This document shows positions 53,393 through 63,823 of a stretch of 64,000 bases of DNA, in pieces (position 1 is the stretch's first letter; each line of letters begins with the position of its first letter). Below the pieces are notes generated by a model. It was not told where the DNA came from. It was given only the letters and a program-made list of their open reading frames with translations, and ran no database searches. Location: positions 27,969 to 91,968 of the forward strand of contig JASLID010000020.1 of assembly GCA_030153045.1 (NCBI GenBank), in the 5' to 3' direction. The position numbers and the translations under genes were made by a program. The DNA comes from Flavobacterium sp. Its GTDB lineage: Bacteria > Bacteroidota > Bacteroidia > Flavobacteriales > Flavobacteriaceae.

Positions 53393-55810
53393 ATGTACGT
53401 AGTAAAAAGAGACGGCCACAAAGAGCCTGTAATGTTCGACAAAATCACAGATAGAATTAAAAAACTATGCTATGGTTTAAATGATTTGGTAGACGCTGTA
53501 AAAGTAGCCATGCGTGTTATTGAAGGATTATATGATGGGGTAACTACGTCAGAATTAGACAATCTTGCTGCCGAAACTGCAGCTTCCATGACTATTGCTC
53601 ATCCAGATTATGCGCAATTAGCGGCCAGAATCGCAATTTCGAATTTGCATAAAAACACCAACAAATCGTTCTCAGAAACAATGAACGAAATGTTTCATTA
53701 TGTAAATCCAAGAACGAATCAGGAAGCGCCTTTGCTTTCGGAAGAAGTACATAAAGTAATACAAGAAAATGCTGAGTTTTTAAATTCACACATTATATAT
53801 AATAGAGATTTCAACTACGATTACTTCGGATTTAAAACCTTAGAGCGTTCGTATTTGTTAAAAATAAACGGGAAAATCGTTGAGCGTCCACAACATATGT
53901 TGATGCGTGTTTCTGTTGGAATTCACTTAAACGACTTAGAAGCGGTAATTGAAACATACGACTTAATGTCGAAAAAGTTCTTTACCCATGCTACGCCAAC
54001 TTTATTTAACGCAGGGACACCAAAACCTCAAATGTCTTCTTGTTTCTTATTGAGCATGCAAGATGATAGTATTGACGGAATTTACGATACATTAAAATCA
54101 ACTGCTAAAATTTCGCAATCGGCTGGTGGAATAGGATTGTCTATCCACAATGTTCGTGCGACGGGCTCATACATTCGTGGCACTAACGGAACTTCGAACG
54201 GAATTGTTCCAATGTTACGTGTTTTCAACGACACCGCTCGCTATGTAGATCAAGGTGGAGGAAAACGTAAAGGAAGTTTTGCTATTTATTTAGAAACATG
54301 GCATGCTGACATTTTCGATTTCTTAGATTTGAAAAAGAATACGGGTAAAGAAGAAATGCGTGCAAGAGATTTATTCTTCGCTATGTGGACTTCCGATTTA
54401 TTCATGAAACGTGTACAAGAAGACAGCTATTGGACTTTAATGTGTCCAAATGAATGTCCAGGACTGTACGATGTTTATGGAGACGAATTCGAAGCGATGT
54501 ACATCGATTATGAAACTCGTGGAAAAGGTCGTAAAACCATCAAAGCACGTGAATTATGGGAAAAAATCCTAGAATCGCAAATTGAAACGGGAACGCCATA
54601 CATGTTGTACAAAGATGCAGCCAACCGAAAATCGAACCAAAAAAATCTAGGAACTATTCGTTCATCGAATTTGTGTACTGAGATTATGGAGTATACTTCA
54701 GCTGATGAAATTGCGGTTTGCAACTTGGCTTCTATCTCGTTACCAATGTTTGTGGATAATGGAAAATTCAACCACGACTTATTATATTCTGTTACCAAAA
54801 GAGTAACTAGAAACTTAAATAAAGTAATCGACAGAAATTACTATCCAGTAAAAGAAGCCGAAAACTCAAACATGCGTCACCGTCCAGTTGGATTAGGAGT
54901 GCAAGGTTTAGCCGATGCTTTTATTTTATTGCGCTTGCCTTTTACTTCGGATGAAGCTAAAAAATTAAACCAAGAAATATTCGAAACCATGTATTTCGCA
55001 GCGGTAACTGCTTCTAAAGAAATGGCTATCGAAGAAGGACCCTATTCATCTTTCAAAGGCTCACCTATTTCACAAGGAGAATTCCAACACAACCTTTGGG
55101 GAATGAAAGACGAAGATTTGTCTGGTCGTTGGGATTGGGCTTCTTTACGAAAAGAAGTAATGGAGCATGGAGTAAGAAACTCATTATTGATGGCGCCAAT
55201 GCCAACAGCCTCAACATCACAAATTTTAGGAAACAACGAAGCTTTCGAACCGTATACTTCAAACATATACACCCGTCGTGTATTGTCTGGCGAATTCATC
55301 GTTGTCAACAAACATTTACTAGAAGATTTGGTAAACCGTGGCTTGTGGAACGAAGATTTGAAACAACAATTGATGCGTAATAACGGTTCTGTTCAAGACT
55401 TGGACATTCCTCAAGACTTGAAAGAATTATACAAAACCGTTTGGGAAATGTCTATGAAAGACATTATTGATATGTCACGTCACAGAGGGTATTTTATCGA
55501 CCAATCGCAATCGTTGAACTTGTTTATGCAAGATGCTAATTATTCGAAATTAACTTCGATGCATTTTTACGCTTGGCAATCAGGATTAAAAACGGGAATG
55601 TATTATTTGAGAACCAAAGCAGCAGTTGATGCGATTAAGTTTACCTTAAATAACGACAAAAAAGCAGAACCAATCGAACCTACTGAAGTAAAACCACAAC
55701 TTGTTGCTGCTGAAACGGAAGTAGTAGAAATGACTCCTGAAGAATATAGAGCCATGATCGAAATGGCTAAAAATGCAGGTCCAGAAGATTGTGAAATGTG
55801 TGGATCTTAA
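53393..55810 (+). CDS. nrdA: Ribonucleoside-diphosphate reductase, alpha subunit (class Ia)
   Basis: The catalytic large subunit, reducing NDPs to dNDPs. 805 residues: ATP-cone allosteric domain at the N-terminus ([20 protein letters not shown]), ten-stranded barrel with the first redox Cys in [14 protein letters not shown], and the catalytic finger-loop Cys in [10 protein letters not shown] (about 425). The radical-path Tyr region follows late in the protein, and the C-terminal shuttle pair is CEMC (four residues from the end). All key residues are present. Pairs with nrdB upstream. Confidence 0.97.
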   Translation: MYVVKRDGHKEPVMFDKITDRIKKLCYGLNDLVDAVKVAMRVIEGLYDGVTTSELDNLAAETAASMTIAHPDYAQLAARIAISNLHKNTNKSFSETMNEMFHYVNPRTNQEAPLLSEEVHKVIQENAEFLNSHIIYNRDFNYDYFGFKTLERSYLLKINGKIVERPQHMLMRVSVGIHLNDLEAVIETYDLMSKKFFTHATPTLFNAGTPKPQMSSCFLLSMQDDSIDGIYDTLKSTAKISQSAGGIGLSIHNVRATGSYIRGTNGTSNGIVPMLRVFNDTARYVDQGGGKRKGSFAIYLETWHADIFDFLDLKKNTGKEEMRARDLFFAMWTSDLFMKRVQEDSYWTLMCPNECPGLYDVYGDEFEAMYIDYETRGKGRKTIKARELWEKILESQIETGTPYMLYKDAANRKSNQKNLGTIRSSNLCTEIMEYTSADEIAVCNLASISLPMFVDNGKFNHDLLYSVTKRVTRNLNKVIDRNYYPVKEAENSNMRHRPVGLGVQGLADAFILLRLPFTSDEAKKLNQEIFETMYFAAVTASKEMAIEEGPYSSFKGSPISQGEFQHNLWGMKDEDLSGRWDWASLRKEVMEHGVRNSLLMAPMPTASTSQILGNNEAFEPYTSNIYTRRVLSGEFIVVNKHLLEDLVNRGLWNEDLKQQLMRNNGSVQDLDIPQDLKELYKTVWEMSMKDIIDMSRHRGYFIDQSQSLNLFMQDANYSKLTSMHFYAWQSGLKTGMYYLRTKAAVDAIKFTLNNDKKAEPIEPTEVKPQLVAAETEVVEMTPEEYRAMIEMAKNAGPEDCEMCGS

Positions 55811-55836
55811 TTTGATTCAATAAATTAATATATTTG

Positions 55837-55870
55837 AAACAGCTATCATTTTTGGTAGCTGTTTTATTTT
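55837..55870 (+). terminator. Intrinsic terminator after nrdA
   Basis: Perfect 9-bp stem AAACAGCTA / TAGCTGTTT with a 10-nt loop, then TATTTTT. Confidence 0.8.
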
Positions 55871-55943
55871 TAGGAGCTATTCCTGCTTTCGCCTTTATCT
55901 CGCTTCGTTACACTTCGCGAGGATATCGGCTCTATCAGGGCTA
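55871..55943 (-). repeat. Copy D of dispersed palindrome (variant arms, reverse orientation)
   Basis: On the minus strand: TAGCCCTGATAGAGCCGATA and TCCT, inner stem CTCGC / GCGAG around GAAGTGTAACGAA, then ATAAAGGCGAAAGCAGGAAT and AGCTCC. The arms differ from copies A-C at several sites. It directly abuts the nrdA terminator. Confidence 0.7.
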
Positions 55944-55990
55944 AAACTTAAAAATAGAAAGAACCTTTATCCTTATTATTTATATTATCT

Positions 55991-55998
55991 TAACTTTG
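55991..55998 (+). promoter_or_regulatory. -7 promoter element for 75-residue gene
   Basis: TAACTTTG, a perfect TAnnTTTG, 46 bp before the ATG at 56045. Confidence 0.55.
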
Positions 55999-56044
55999 CA
56001 TGATTCTTAAATCAAGAATCTTTTAATCTACAATCTCAAATCAA

Positions 56045-56272
56045 ATGTCAAAAGATAAAAAAGGAGTTTATACAGGACTAATAGAAAAAGACAGCGATGG
56101 AAATTATTTCTGTGGTGAATATTTATTGGACTACCAATATACTGTTGCTTCTAAATTTAAAGTAGGTGATGAAATTAATATCAAAACCGTTATCGAAAAT
56201 CCAAGCGATAAGAGTTATGACAAGTATCCTAAAAAATCAAGAAATTTCTTTTTGTCGAATTTAAAAGAGTAA
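56045..56272 (+). CDS. Small conserved-looking protein, function unknown
   Basis: 75 residues, no signal peptide or membrane segment. The sequence suggests a small beta-barrel or OB-like fold (GVYTGLIEKDSDGNYFCGEY, then KFKVGDEINIKTVIENP) with a basic C-terminus. I do not recognise the family. It has its own -7 box and lies 8 bp before a GNAT gene, so the two and perhaps dgt are likely cotranscribed. Codon use and base composition match the neighbours. Confidence 0.65.
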   Translation: MSKDKKGVYTGLIEKDSDGNYFCGEYLLDYQYTVASKFKVGDEINIKTVIENPSDKSYDKYPKKSRNFFLSNLKE

Positions 56273-56280
56273 ATTCTATC

Positions 56281-56727
56281 ATGATTACGCTTACAAAAAC
56301 CACTTCAGACAATCCTGATTTTCAAAAACTCATTGCGATTTTTGACGAATACCTTATAGATATAGATGGAGAAGAGAGAGATTTTTTTGCCTTTCACAAC
56401 AACAAATATTTAGAACATGCTTTGGTTTGTTACGAAAATGAGGTAGCAGTGGGATGTGGTGGTTTTAAAGAATTCGACACCAACACTGCCGAAATCAAGC
56501 GAATGTTTGTACATCCCGACCACAGAAAAAAAGGCATCGCCAGTATTATTTTAACTGAATTAGAATCTTGGGCCACCGAACTCAATTATACTAATTACAT
56601 TTTAGAAACTTCTCCAAAACTCGAAGCCGCAATTGCCATGTATCAAAAAACAGGCTACAAAATCATTCCAAACTTCGGACAATACATTGGCGTAGAAAAT
56701 AGCATCTGTATGAAGAAGGAAAGCTAA
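56281..56727 (+). CDS. GNAT family N-acetyltransferase
   Basis: 148 residues with the GNAT fold: acetyl-CoA motif VHPDHRKKGIASIILTELE (RxxGxA type), preceding strand NTAEIKRMFV, and the C-terminal strand NYILETSPKLEAAIAMYQKT. It resembles small-molecule or amino-acid-directed acetyltransferases; the substrate is unknown. Between the 75-residue gene (8 bp) and dgt (42 bp). Confidence 0.9.
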   Translation: MITLTKTTSDNPDFQKLIAIFDEYLIDIDGEERDFFAFHNNKYLEHALVCYENEVAVGCGGFKEFDTNTAEIKRMFVHPDHRKKGIASIILTELESWATELNYTNYILETSPKLEAAIAMYQKTGYKIIPNFGQYIGVENSICMKKES

Positions 56728-56769
56728 AATTCGTACATTCGTAATTCTAATTTCTGAATTACAATTCCA

Positions 56770-58113
56770 ATGATGCACTGGGAACAATTATTATCGCTAA
56801 AACGCCAAGGCGATACCAACAAACGCTTACGAAAAGAACAAGACGACACCCGATTGGGGTTTGAAGTTGATTATGACCGAATTATTTTTTCTTCGGCTTT
56901 TCGAAGTTTACAAGACAAAACCCAAGTCATTCCTCTTTCCAAAACCGATTTCGTACACACGCGATTAACTCATAGTTTAGAAGTTTCAGTCGTTGGTCGC
57001 TCTTTAGGCCGATTGGTGGGAAAAAAAATCCTAGAAAAATACCCGCATTTACAGGAAGTTCACGGGTATCACATGAATGATTTTGGCGCTATTGTCGCTG
57101 CAGCTTCTTTGGCACACGACATTGGAAATCCACCTTTTGGACATTCTGGAGAAAAAGCGATTGGCGAATATTTTTCTATTGGAAAAGGTCAACAATTCAA
57201 AGACCAATTAACTGATAAAGAATGGCAAGACTTGATTGATTTTGAAGGTAATGCCAACGGATTTTCGGTACTTACCGGTTCGCGTCCAGGTGTAGAAGGT
57301 GGCTTGCGCGTGACTTATGCTACTTTAGGCGCTTTTATGAAATATCCCAAAGAAAGTCTGCCTAAAAAACCAACATCCAATATTGCTGATAAAAAATATG
57401 GATTCTTCCAACAAGACAAAAATTTCTTCAAAGAAGTCGCTAATGAGTTGGGATTAATTCCAAATAAAACAGGAAATGACTTAGGTTTTGAAAGACATCC
57501 GCTCGCCTATTTAGTTGAAGCTGCCGATGACATTTGCTACACCATAATCGACTTTGAAGATGGAATTAATCTTGGATTGGTTTCGGAAGATTTTGCTTTA
57601 GAATATTTGATTAAATTAGTCAAAGATTCTATCGATACTTCAAAATACAATGCATTAACCACTAAAGAAGATAGGATTAGTTATTTACGTGCTTTAGCCA
57701 TCGGGAGTTTGATCAATGACGCCGTAAAAGTATTTATTGAAAACGAAGAAGCAATTTTGCAAGGAAAATTCCCACATGCCTTAACCGATAAAAGCAAGTA
57801 CAAAGCGCAGATGGATGACATTATCAAATTGAGCGTAAAAAAGATATACCAAAGTCGTGAAGTGATAGAAAAAGAACTAACTGGCTACCAAATTATCAAC
57901 CATTTATTGGATACGTTTATTACCGCTTACAATAACAAACACGGGGATAAAACAACCAATTTTGACAATTTACTACTCAAAGTTTTACCCGAAAAATACA
58001 ATTTAGAAAAAAACAATTTATATGATCGTTTATTACACATTTGTCATTTCGTTTCGATGTTAACTGATGGCAATGCTCTATTATTTAACAAGATGATTTC
58101 TGCTCATAACTAA
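56770..58113 (+). CDS. dgt: Deoxyguanosinetriphosphate triphosphohydrolase (dGTPase)
   Basis: Cleaves dGTP to deoxyguanosine and triphosphate, trimming dNTP pools. 447 residues of the HD superfamily: first metal His in TRLTHSLEVSVVG (His68), the HD pair in SLAHDIGNPPFGHSGEKA, and the later metal Asp in VEAADDICYTIIDFEDG. The N-terminal RTRLGFEVDYDRI-like segment (DTRLGFEVDYDRIIFSSAFR) is typical. Two ATGs (56770, 56773) are equivalent. It balances the nrdAB products. Confidence 0.94.
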   Translation: MMHWEQLLSLKRQGDTNKRLRKEQDDTRLGFEVDYDRIIFSSAFRSLQDKTQVIPLSKTDFVHTRLTHSLEVSVVGRSLGRLVGKKILEKYPHLQEVHGYHMNDFGAIVAAASLAHDIGNPPFGHSGEKAIGEYFSIGKGQQFKDQLTDKEWQDLIDFEGNANGFSVLTGSRPGVEGGLRVTYATLGAFMKYPKESLPKKPTSNIADKKYGFFQQDKNFFKEVANELGLIPNKTGNDLGFERHPLAYLVEAADDICYTIIDFEDGINLGLVSEDFALEYLIKLVKDSIDTSKYNALTTKEDRISYLRALAIGSLINDAVKVFIENEEAILQGKFPHALTDKSKYKAQMDDIIKLSVKKIYQSREVIEKELTGYQIINHLLDTFITAYNNKHGDKTTNFDNLLLKVLPEKYNLEKNNLYDRLLHICHFVSMLTDGNALLFNKMISAHN

Positions 58114-58191
58114 TTTTTAAAGTTAAAAAAATATATTTTTTTAAAATATTCACTATATTGCCCGCTAAATTCCAATTTTAAACCATAAATT

Positions 58192-61100
58192 ATGAAAAGA
58201 AATTTACTTTCAACAATTTTGGCTTTACTTGTTTTTGTTACCGGTTTTTCACAAACAAAACTTGAACAAGATGCTAAAAACTCGAAAGGCAAAAAAGAAA
58301 ACATTGTCGCTTCGAACGGTAATCTTACAAAAAAACAAGTTAAAGCTTTACGCAAAAAACACGCGAAATTTTTAGCCAACAGCCCTTACAAAAAAACAAT
58401 GCTCATGCCTAAGAGCGAAAGGAAAGCTAATGGACTACCTCCTAATAAATATATGGAGCAAGAGTGGGAACTAACGATGGATCCTGCAAAAGGTAGACCA
58501 ACAACTGAAAACTTAAGATCACTTAGAGAAAGTCTGGAAAAAGAAAGAGCTGATATGTTAGCAACTGGCAGAACACCAGGTGACGCAAGTGATAACAACT
58601 GGGCTGAGAGAGGTCCTACGAATGTAGGAGGAAGAACAAGAGCAATTATGTTTGATCCAAACGACCCTACTTTTAACACTGTTATTGCAGGCGGGGTAAG
58701 TGGTGGTTTGTGGAAAAACACAAACATATCAAGTGCTGCTTCTTCTTGGACAAGAGTAAATATACCTGAAAATTTAAATGTTTCTTGTATAACATATGAC
58801 CCTAATAATACTAATATTTTTTATGTAGGAACAGGTGAGTCTTATGTAGCTGGTGATGTTAATGGAGATGGTGTTTGGAAATCAACAAATGGTGGAACTT
58901 CATGGTCTAAAGTGTTGGGTGGTGTTACTGGACCAACTGCATTTCAATCATCTTCAAATGTAACTATTAATAGTCCGGCAGGAATTGCTGGTAATTATGC
59001 TGCAATAGAAACTACAGCTTTTGGTACTGCAATTGCAGCTCCAATAACAGCAAATATCGTTTTGGTAATAGATGATACGGCACCTAGTTCAGATGGTTGC
59101 GATGGAATAATAAATGCAGCGGCCTTGTCAGGTAAAATCGCATTGATAAGAAGAGGTACTTGTAGTTTTGCCATCAAAGTTAAGGCAGCTCAAGTAGCCG
59201 GAGCAGTTGCTGTAATTATGATGAACAATGTAGCTAACGCAGGTCCTGCAGCAATGGGAGGTGCAGATGCTACAATCACAATTCCTTCTGTAGCCATTTC
59301 AAAAGAAAATGGCGATATTTTAGAAGCTGCTTTAGGCTCAGGCACAGTGAATGGAACATTAAACCCTAAAACCCCTGGAGTCCCTTCTGGGTTTATCGTA
59401 CCGGGTATTCAACACATAAATGACATTGTTGTTAAAAATAACGGTGGTATATCAGAAGTTTTTGTTGCGGCAGCGGACACTTATTATGCTCCTTCAGGAA
59501 GTTCGACATACTTAGGTAGCACTTCTTACGGTTTGTATAAATCAGCAGATGCTGGAAGCAACTGGTCACAATTATCTCTTCCACTAACTGCTAACGGAAA
59601 CAAACATTGTCCTAATGACATTGAACTTAGTACTGATGGAACAATATGGGTATCTACAAAAAATAGCTGGAATTTAGGAGATGGAGGAGGAAAGATTTTC
59701 TCTTCTATTAATGGTGGCTCAACTTTTGTTGACAAATATACTGTAACAGGCAATGGTGGCGCATCGAGAGTTGAAATCGAAGCGTCAGCGACTACAGCTA
59801 ATAAGTTGTATGTATTAAGTGAACTTGAACAAGCAAATGCTCAAACACCTACAGTAGAAGTGAAACTTTTAGTAACTACAGATGGTTTCGCTACCGCTCC
59901 TACAGTATTAAATTTACCTGTAGGAGATGAAGCTAGAGAGACTACATATGGTTTCACAGGAGGTCAAGCTTTTTATGATTTAATGATTGAATCTAACCCA
60001 AATGACGATCAAATTTTATACGTTGGAGGAATTGATTTATATAGATCTGCCAATGGAGGAACTAGCTGGACTACAATTTCTGATTGGTACAGTAATGTTC
60101 ACTCAGATCAACACGCTATGGCATTCAAACCTGGAAACCCTAACATTGGTATTTTTGGAAATGATGGTGGTGTTTATTATTCAGGAAGTTTATCAACAAC
60201 TGGAACTCCCGCAACATCAAGAAACACAGGATTTAACGTAACACAATTTTATAGTTTAGGTGTAGCTCCAACAGGCGCTACTGGAGGAAACTTAGTAGGA
60301 GAATATTTTGCAGCTGGTGCTCAAGACAACGGATCACAATACTTTGGTGGTGCTGGAGCAGGACTAAACTCAAGTTTAGAATCGCAAGGCGGAGATGGTG
60401 CTTTTACTATGTTTGACCAAGGTGCTGATAAATATTATATTACCAATTATGTTTATAATTGCAGCATCAATTTAAGACCAATTCCTAATGGAACTGTAAG
60501 AACACTGGACAATGATGCAAATAGTGATTCAAATGGTCAATTTATTTGTCCAATGACATTAGATTCAAATTTAGACCTCTTATTCGCTGATTACACAACA
60601 TCTGCAACTACTCCTGTATATCAAATTAGAAGATATTCTAACATAAAATCTGGTGTATATGGCAGAACTAATTTATCAAATGCTTTATTGACTACATACC
60701 CTACAGCTTTAACTGTATCTAAATACACGACAGCTTCAACAAAACTCTTAATAGGTACTAGAAACGGAAAACTATTAAAACTTTTAAATGCTAATACAGT
60801 TACTGCAACACAATCAACAGCAGGGACTGGATGGTCTGACATCACTGGCTCAGGATTTGTAGGAAGTATTTCTGATGTAGAATTTGGTCAAAATGAAGAT
60901 CAAATTTTTGTAACAATGCATAATTATGGTGTAACTAACATTTGGTATACTGCAAACGGAACTGCTGCTTCTCCAACATGGGTTAGCAAAGAAGGTAATT
61001 TACCTGACTTACCAGTAAAGGCGATTTTACAAAATCCTTTAAATACTGAAGAAGTAATTGTTGGTACAGAATTAGGCGTTTGGTACACTAATAATTTTAG

Positions 61101-61515
61101 TGCTGCATCTCCAACATGGAAGAGATCATACAACGGAATGAGTAATGTAAAAGTTACTGATTTAGATTTAAGAAATGACAATACAGTATTTGCTGCTACT
61201 TACGGAAGAGGTATTTTCTCTGGATTATTTACTGCACCATCTCTTCTTTCTGCAAACGAAAATTCTGTAGTTAGCAATGCTATCAAAGTTTACCCAACAA
61301 TAAACAATGGGAATGTGACAATTTCTGCAACTCAATTCTTCGGACAAACTAAATTAAATTTATTCGATATTACAGGTAAAAATGTATATTCAAATACAAT
61401 TAGTTTAGATAATTCTGAACAAAAATTAAACTTTGGAACATTAAGTTCTGGTAATTATATTTTAAAATTATCAGGAGATAGTTTTGAAGATACTAAAAGA
61501 ATTATCATTGAATAA
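58192..61515 (+). CDS. T9SS-secreted beta-propeller protein with inserted PA domain
   Basis: A 1107-residue exported protein. Signal peptide (ending TGFSQ, residue 21), charged helical region (about 30-130), then sortilin/BNR-like propeller repeats (GGVSGGLWKNTN, VGTGESYVAGD, KSTNGGTSWSKV). A protease-associated domain is inserted at about 250-400 (GKIALIRRGTCSFAIKVKAA), more propeller repeats follow, and the end is a type A sorting tail (VYPTINNGNVTISA, LNLFDITGKNVYSN, LSSGNYILKLSGD). It should be exported by T9SS and held on or released from the surface. No protease active site is visible. Single gene. Confidence 0.88.
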   Translation: MKRNLLSTILALLVFVTGFSQTKLEQDAKNSKGKKENIVASNGNLTKKQVKALRKKHAKFLANSPYKKTMLMPKSERKANGLPPNKYMEQEWELTMDPAKGRPTTENLRSLRESLEKERADMLATGRTPGDASDNNWAERGPTNVGGRTRAIMFDPNDPTFNTVIAGGVSGGLWKNTNISSAASSWTRVNIPENLNVSCITYDPNNTNIFYVGTGESYVAGDVNGDGVWKSTNGGTSWSKVLGGVTGPTAFQSSSNVTINSPAGIAGNYAAIETTAFGTAIAAPITANIVLVIDDTAPSSDGCDGIINAAALSGKIALIRRGTCSFAIKVKAAQVAGAVAVIMMNNVANAGPAAMGGADATITIPSVAISKENGDILEAALGSGTVNGTLNPKTPGVPSGFIVPGIQHINDIVVKNNGGISEVFVAAADTYYAPSGSSTYLGSTSYGLYKSADAGSNWSQLSLPLTANGNKHCPNDIELSTDGTIWVSTKNSWNLGDGGGKIFSSINGGSTFVDKYTVTGNGGASRVEIEASATTANKLYVLSELEQANAQTPTVEVKLLVTTDGFATAPTVLNLPVGDEARETTYGFTGGQAFYDLMIESNPNDDQILYVGGIDLYRSANGGTSWTTISDWYSNVHSDQHAMAFKPGNPNIGIFGNDGGVYYSGSLSTTGTPATSRNTGFNVTQFYSLGVAPTGATGGNLVGEYFAAGAQDNGSQYFGGAGAGLNSSLESQGGDGAFTMFDQGADKYYITNYVYNCSINLRPIPNGTVRTLDNDANSDSNGQFICPMTLDSNLDLLFADYTTSATTPVYQIRRYSNIKSGVYGRTNLSNALLTTYPTALTVSKYTTASTKLLIGTRNGKLLKLLNANTVTATQSTAGTGWSDITGSGFVGSISDVEFGQNEDQIFVTMHNYGVTNIWYTANGTAASPTWVSKEGNLPDLPVKAILQNPLNTEEVIVGTELGVWYTNNFSAASPTWKRSYNGMSNVKVTDLDLRNDNTVFAATYGRGIFSGLFTAPSLLSANENSVVSNAIKVYPTINNGNVTISATQFFGQTKLNLFDITGKNVYSNTISLDNSEQKLNFGTLSSGNYILKLSGDSFEDTKRIIIE

Positions 61516-61535
61516 TTTTTAGTGTCAAGTAAATT

Positions 61536-61567
61536 AAAAAGCGTCTGAAATTTCAGACGCTTTTTTT
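61536..61567. terminator. Bidirectional terminator between propeller gene and dxs
   Basis: Perfect palindrome GCGTCTGAAA / TTTCAGACGC with A-tract before and T-tract after. The dxs stop codon (61566-61568) lies in the flanking tract. Confidence 0.9.
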
Positions 61568-63338
61568 ATACCATATTATTAAATAAGGAAATCAAACTTG
61601 CAACATCAATACCACATATTTTTTGTAATTCATTGACCGTTCCATGCTCAACAAAATGATCTGGAACCCCTAATTTTTTTACTGGAATTAAATAATTATT
61701 TTCAGAGAAAAAAGAAGTGATTAAACTTCCAAAACCTCCGGTAATTACACCATCTTCAATAGTTATAATTTGATTATAATTTTGACAAATGTCATGCAAC
61801 AAATTTTCATCTAAAGGCTTTATAAATGGAAAATGATAATGAGAAAACAACTCAGCATTATTCATTTCAGAAAGAGCCTTGACAACGTTATTACCAATAG
61901 TTCCTGTAGACAGAACGGCAATTTTTGAGCCTTTTTGAAGCAATTTACCTTTTCCAATTTCAATTTTCTCAAATGGTTGTTGCCAATCCTGAATTACACC
62001 GCGACCCCTAGGATATCGAATTGCAATAGGATGGTTTAAACCCAATTGTGCAGTAAACATAATGTTTCGCAATTCTATTTCATTAATAGGTGCATAAATT
62101 ATCAAGTTTGGAATGCAACTCAAATAAGCAATATCAAACACCCCATGATGGGTGGCACCATCTTCACCAACCAATCCTGCCCTATCCAAACAGAAAATAA
62201 CTGGTAAATTCTGCAAAGCCACATCATGAATTACCTGATCGTATGCGCGTTGTAAAAAAGTTGAATATACATTGCAAAAAACCATCATTCCTTGCGTTGC
62301 CATACCTGCAGCTAATGTAACGGCGTGTTGTTCAGCAATACCTACATCGAAAGCGCGTTTTGGAAATGCTTCCATCATGAATTTCATAGAAGAACCTGAA
62401 GGCATTGCTGGTGTGATTCCAATAATTTTTTCATTTTGCTTGGCTAATTCTACCAAAGTCAATCCGAAGACATCCTGAAATTTGGGTGGTAAATTTGCAG
62501 TAGATACAGGATGGATTTCTCCCGTTGCGGCATCAAATTTTCCTGGCGCATGGTACTTTACTTGATCTTCTTCTGCTAATTGCAACCCTTTCCCCTTTGT
62601 TGTAATAATGTGAAGAAATTTGGGTCCTTTTATCTTTTGCAGACGCTTTAACTCTTTGATTAAACCAAAAATATCATGTCCATCGATAGGTCCAGAATAA
62701 TCAAAATTCAAGGACTTTATCATATTGTTATTTTTCGGATTTTTTCCTTCTTTTACAGTAGTCAAATAATCTTTTAATGCACCAACACTTGGATCAATCC
62801 CAATAGCATTGTCGTTAAGTATAACCAATAAATTCGCATCAGTCACACCTGCGTGATTCAATCCTTCAAAAGCCATACCTGATGCTATCGATGCATCACC
62901 AATAACTGCAATGTGTTGTTTTTCGATTTCACCTTTTAAGTTGGAGGCTATTGCCATTCCTAAGGCTGCCGAAATGGCCGTTGACGAATGGCCTACACCA
63001 AAAGTATCGTATGGACTTTCACTTCGCTTTGGAAATCCTGAAATTCCATGAAGCTCCCGATTGGTATGAAAAACATCTCTTCTTTCTGTTAATATTTTAT
63101 GTCCGTAGGCTTGATGCCCCACATCCCAAACCAATAAATCGTCTGGTGTATTGAAAACATAATGCAGAGCGATCGTTAATTCCACAACACCTAAGCTGGC
63201 GCCAAGATGCCCTTCTTTTCTGGAAACAATATCGATAATAAAATCACGTAATTCTTGTGCCAATTGTGGCAGTTGCGATTCCTGTAACTGTCGTAAATCC
63301 GTTGGATTATTAATATTTTGCAAGAGTTTTTCTGACAT
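61566..63338 (-). CDS. dxs: 1-deoxy-D-xylulose-5-phosphate synthase
   Basis: First enzyme of the MEP isoprenoid pathway, condensing pyruvate and glyceraldehyde 3-phosphate with thiamine diphosphate. 590 residues: N-terminal GHLGASLGVVELTIALHYVF, the cofactor loop GDASIASGMAFEGLNHAG (A where many have G in GDG), catalytic Glu region VGIAEQHAVTLAAG, and DRAGLVGEDGATHHG. ATG 63338 is chosen over a TTG-like longer frame to 63353, because the -7 box at 63343-63350 sits between them. Probably leaderless. Divergent from tadA. Confidence 0.96.
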   Translation of the reverse strand: MSEKLLQNINNPTDLRQLQESQLPQLAQELRDFIIDIVSRKEGHLGASLGVVELTIALHYVFNTPDDLLVWDVGHQAYGHKILTERRDVFHTNRELHGISGFPKRSESPYDTFGVGHSSTAISAALGMAIASNLKGEIEKQHIAVIGDASIASGMAFEGLNHAGVTDANLLVILNDNAIGIDPSVGALKDYLTTVKEGKNPKNNNMIKSLNFDYSGPIDGHDIFGLIKELKRLQKIKGPKFLHIITTKGKGLQLAEEDQVKYHAPGKFDAATGEIHPVSTANLPPKFQDVFGLTLVELAKQNEKIIGITPAMPSGSSMKFMMEAFPKRAFDVGIAEQHAVTLAAGMATQGMMVFCNVYSTFLQRAYDQVIHDVALQNLPVIFCLDRAGLVGEDGATHHGVFDIAYLSCIPNLIIYAPINEIELRNIMFTAQLGLNHPIAIRYPRGRGVIQDWQQPFEKIEIGKGKLLQKGSKIAVLSTGTIGNNVVKALSEMNNAELFSHYHFPFIKPLDENLLHDICQNYNQIITIEDGVITGGFGSLITSFFSENNYLIPVKKLGVPDHFVEHGTVNELQKICGIDVASLISLFNNMV

Positions 63339-63342
63339 GTTA

Positions 63343-63350
63343 CAAATGTA
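63343..63350 (-). promoter_or_regulatory. -7 promoter element for dxs, next to start codon
   Basis: Reads TACATTTG on the minus strand, a perfect TAnnTTTG, 4 nt before the ATG. Confidence 0.55.
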
Positions 63351-63363
63351 CAATTTGAAATTG

Positions 63364-63371
63364 TATTTTTG
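63364..63371 (+). promoter_or_regulatory. -7 promoter element for tadA, next to start codon
   Basis: TATTTTTG, a perfect TAnnTTTG, 5 nt before the ATG. Back to back with the dxs box. Confidence 0.55.
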
Positions 63372-63376
63372 TTTCT

Positions 63377-63823
63377 ATGGAAAATATTTTCACCGACGAG
63401 TATTTCATGAAAAAAGCTTTACAAGAGGCGGAAATGGCTTTTGAAAAAGGTGAAATTCCCGTTGGCGCAATAGTAGTCATTGACAATAGAGTGATTGCCC
63501 GAAGTCATAATTTGACGGAATTGTTAAACGATGTCACAGCTCATGCCGAAATGCAAGCAATCACCGCTTCAGCTAATTTTTTAGGCGGAAAATACTTGAA
63601 AGACTGCACACTTTACGTTACTCTGGAACCATGCCAAATGTGTGCGGGTGCTTTGTATTGGAGTCAGATTTCTAAAATTGTGATTGGCGCTCGAGACGAA
63701 CAACGCGGTTACATTAAAATGGGTACTCAATTGCATCCGAAAACCGTGGTTGTTACTGGCGTACTGGAAAACGAATGTAGCAGTTTAATGAAAATGTTCT
63801 TTTTGAATAAGAGGCGTAACTAG
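63377..63823 (+). CDS. tadA: tRNA-specific adenosine deaminase TadA
   Basis: Makes inosine at position 34 of tRNA-Arg(ACG). 148 residues: His56 and Glu58 in HAEMQAI, Cys86 and Cys89 in PCQMC, and the substrate-side GGKYLKDCTLYVTLEP; this is the standard bacterial TadA zinc site. The last codons end in a TAG stop (63821-63823) that is also the first three bases of a dispersed repeat (copy C). Divergent from dxs over a 38-bp gap. Confidence 0.93.
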   Translation: MENIFTDEYFMKKALQEAEMAFEKGEIPVGAIVVIDNRVIARSHNLTELLNDVTAHAEMQAITASANFLGGKYLKDCTLYVTLEPCQMCAGALYWSQISKIVIGARDEQRGYIKMGTQLHPKTVVVTGVLENECSSLMKMFFLNKRRN

